6,621 nt of DNA from DYTH01 sp964552725 (GTDB taxonomy: Bacteria > Desulfobacterota > Syntrophia > Syntrophales > UBA5619), in contig CAZKHU010000135.1 in NCBI GenBank assembly GCA_964552725.1, positions 1-6,621 of the forward strand, given 5' to 3'. The notes beneath the pieces were generated by a model. That model was not told the DNA's origin. It ran no database searches and was given only the letters and a program-made list of their open reading frames with translations. Below are positions 6,127 through 6,621 of the stretch, piece by piece; the first letter of the stretch is position 1, and each line of letters begins with the position of its first letter. Both the position numbers and the translations under genes were made by a program.

Positions 6127-6621
6127 ATGAAAAATTACATACTTTCCCTTGATCAGGGGACGACGAGTTCGCGGGCGATTATCTTCGATGGAAAAGGCCT
6201 GCCGGTTGCCGTTGCGCAAAAGGAATTTACGCAGCTCTACCCGAGGCCCGGCTGGGTGGAGCACAACCCCGAGGAGATCTGGTCAACCCAGGCCGGCGTT
6301 GCTACTGAAGCGATTGCCAAGGCCGGTCTGGATGCAGCCGCGATCGCGGCGATCAGAATCACCAATCAGCGCGAAACGACGGTTGTCTGGAACAAAAAAA
6401 CGGGGAAACCCGTTTTTAACGCCATTGTCTGGCAGGACAGACGCACCGCCGGTTTCTGCGACAAATTAACAACCGCTGGTTACAGCAGCATAATCCTTCA
6501 AAAAACGGGCCTTGTCATTGACGCCTATTTCTCCGCCGCCAAGCTGCGCTGGATACTCGACAATGTCAAAACTCCCCATTCTTGTCATTCCCGCAACGAT
6601 TCTGAGCGGGAAAGCGGAGCT
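6127..6621 (+). CDS. glpK: Glycerol kinase, N-terminal part (runs off the window; possibly interrupted)
   Basis: The frame encodes 165 residues to the last base, about one third of a usual glycerol kinase (about 500). The enzyme makes sn-glycerol 3-phosphate from glycerol and ATP. It shows the FGGY-kinase start LSLDQGTTSSRAIIF (6-20), PGWVEHNPEEIW (41-52), ITNQRETTVVW (78-88), NAIVWQDRRTA (98-108) and TGLVIDAYFSAAKLRW (127-142). R82, E83, W102 and Y134 match the E. coli GlpK glycerol contacts R83, E84, W103 and Y135, which favours glycerol over other FGGY substrates. Residues 148-165 do not resemble the family and are encoded by a palindromic repeat. The gene starts 2 nt after the LarA-like stop with little SD, so translation is probably coupled. 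It was read directly from ATG 6127. It may be intact with an insertion, or a pseudogene. Confidence 0.85.
   Translation, partial: MKNYILSLDQGTTSSRAIIFDGKGLPVAVAQKEFTQLYPRPGWVEHNPEEIWSTQAGVATEAIAKAGLDAAAIAAIRITNQRETTVVWNKKTGKPVFNAIVWQDRRTAGFCDKLTTAGYSSIILQKTGLVIDAYFSAAKLRWILDNVKTPHSCHSRNDSERESGA
6396..6417 (+). other. Terminator-like 9-bp hairpin with GAAA loop inside glpK
   Basis: AAAAACGGG (6396-6404), loop GAAA (a GNRA tetraloop), CCCGTTTTT (6409-6417). The stem is perfect and flanked by A and T runs, so it looks like an intrinsic terminator in both directions, though its GC part is only four pairs. It encodes the KTGKPVF stretch of glycerol kinase about 270 nt into the gene, so lysine codon AAA and phenylalanine TTT may create it by chance. 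Confidence 0.35.
6581..6621. repeat. Short palindromic repeat element within the glpK frame (right end not seen)
   Basis: TTCCCGC (6588-6594) and GCGGGAA (6606-6612) form a perfect 7-bp inverted repeat around an 11-base loop. The left flank CTTGTCA (6581-6587) completes the form TGTCATTCCCGC...GCGGGAA, which I recognise from memory as a dispersed intergenic palindrome in many bacterial genomes; its translations (such as VIPAKAGIQ-like or CHSRESG-like strings) turn up in spurious proteins. Here the + frame reads CHSRNDSERESG. The usual AT after GCGGGA is replaced by AA. The left boundary may extend to about 6571. Copy number cannot be seen from one window. Confidence 0.6.

Noticed and set aside
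6149..6469. 106-codon + frame overlapping glpK
   Set aside because: An Arg/Pro-rich out-of-frame reading. The glycerol kinase motifs are all in the frame starting at 6127.

Overview
The window holds one strand-uniform gene block, all on the + strand: a complete five-gene branched-chain-amino-acid-type (HAAT/Liv) ABC importer, then a LarA-family (nickel-dependent lactate racemase superfamily) protein, then the first 165 codons of a glycerol kinase gene that runs off the right edge. Base composition looks mid-50s % G+C by eye (not counted). Typical SD sequences, the Liv gene order and the palindromic repeat at the right edge would fit a Gram-negative anaerobe such as a Syntrophales-type deltaproteobacterium. 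This is a weak taxonomic guess, because nothing in the window is a taxonomic marker.

Layout. Bases 1-185 are a promoter/leader region with two sigma70-like promoter candidates, each overlapped by a small inverted repeat, and a strong SD. 186-1391 is the periplasmic substrate-binding protein. 1411-2316 and 2406-3362 are the two permeases (LivH-like, LivM-like). 3366-4109 and 4103-4792 are the two ATPases (LivG-like with a TTG start, LivF-like with a 7-nt overlap). 4856-6124 is the LarA-like enzyme. 6127 to beyond 6621 is glpK, starting 2 nt after the LarA-like stop. The largest gaps inside the block are 89 nt (livH-livM, with several hairpins) and 63 nt (livF-larA-like). No stretch over 300 bases lacks a gene, and I see no RNA gene, CRISPR array or insertion sequence.

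How the genes may work together. The importer takes up a small ligand captured in the periplasm. The LarA-like protein keeps the full catalytic set of the superfamily (Asp/Arg, His, His, Lys, His, with the last three at exactly the LarA spacing), so it probably racemises or epimerises a 2-hydroxy acid or related hydroxylated carboxylate. The glycerol kinase fragment keeps the glycerol-contacting residues. A testable reading is that this Liv importer carries a hydroxy acid or polyol-derived acid rather than leucine/isoleucine/valine. The genes that make the nickel-pincer cofactor (larB, larC, larE) are not in the window.

The most unusual feature is at the right edge. After residue 147 the glycerol kinase frame leaves the family sequence and reads into a short palindromic repeat (TTCCCGC...GCGGGAA). 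The frame stays open to the last base. The gene is therefore either carrying an in-frame repeat insertion or is interrupted, and the window ends before this can be decided.
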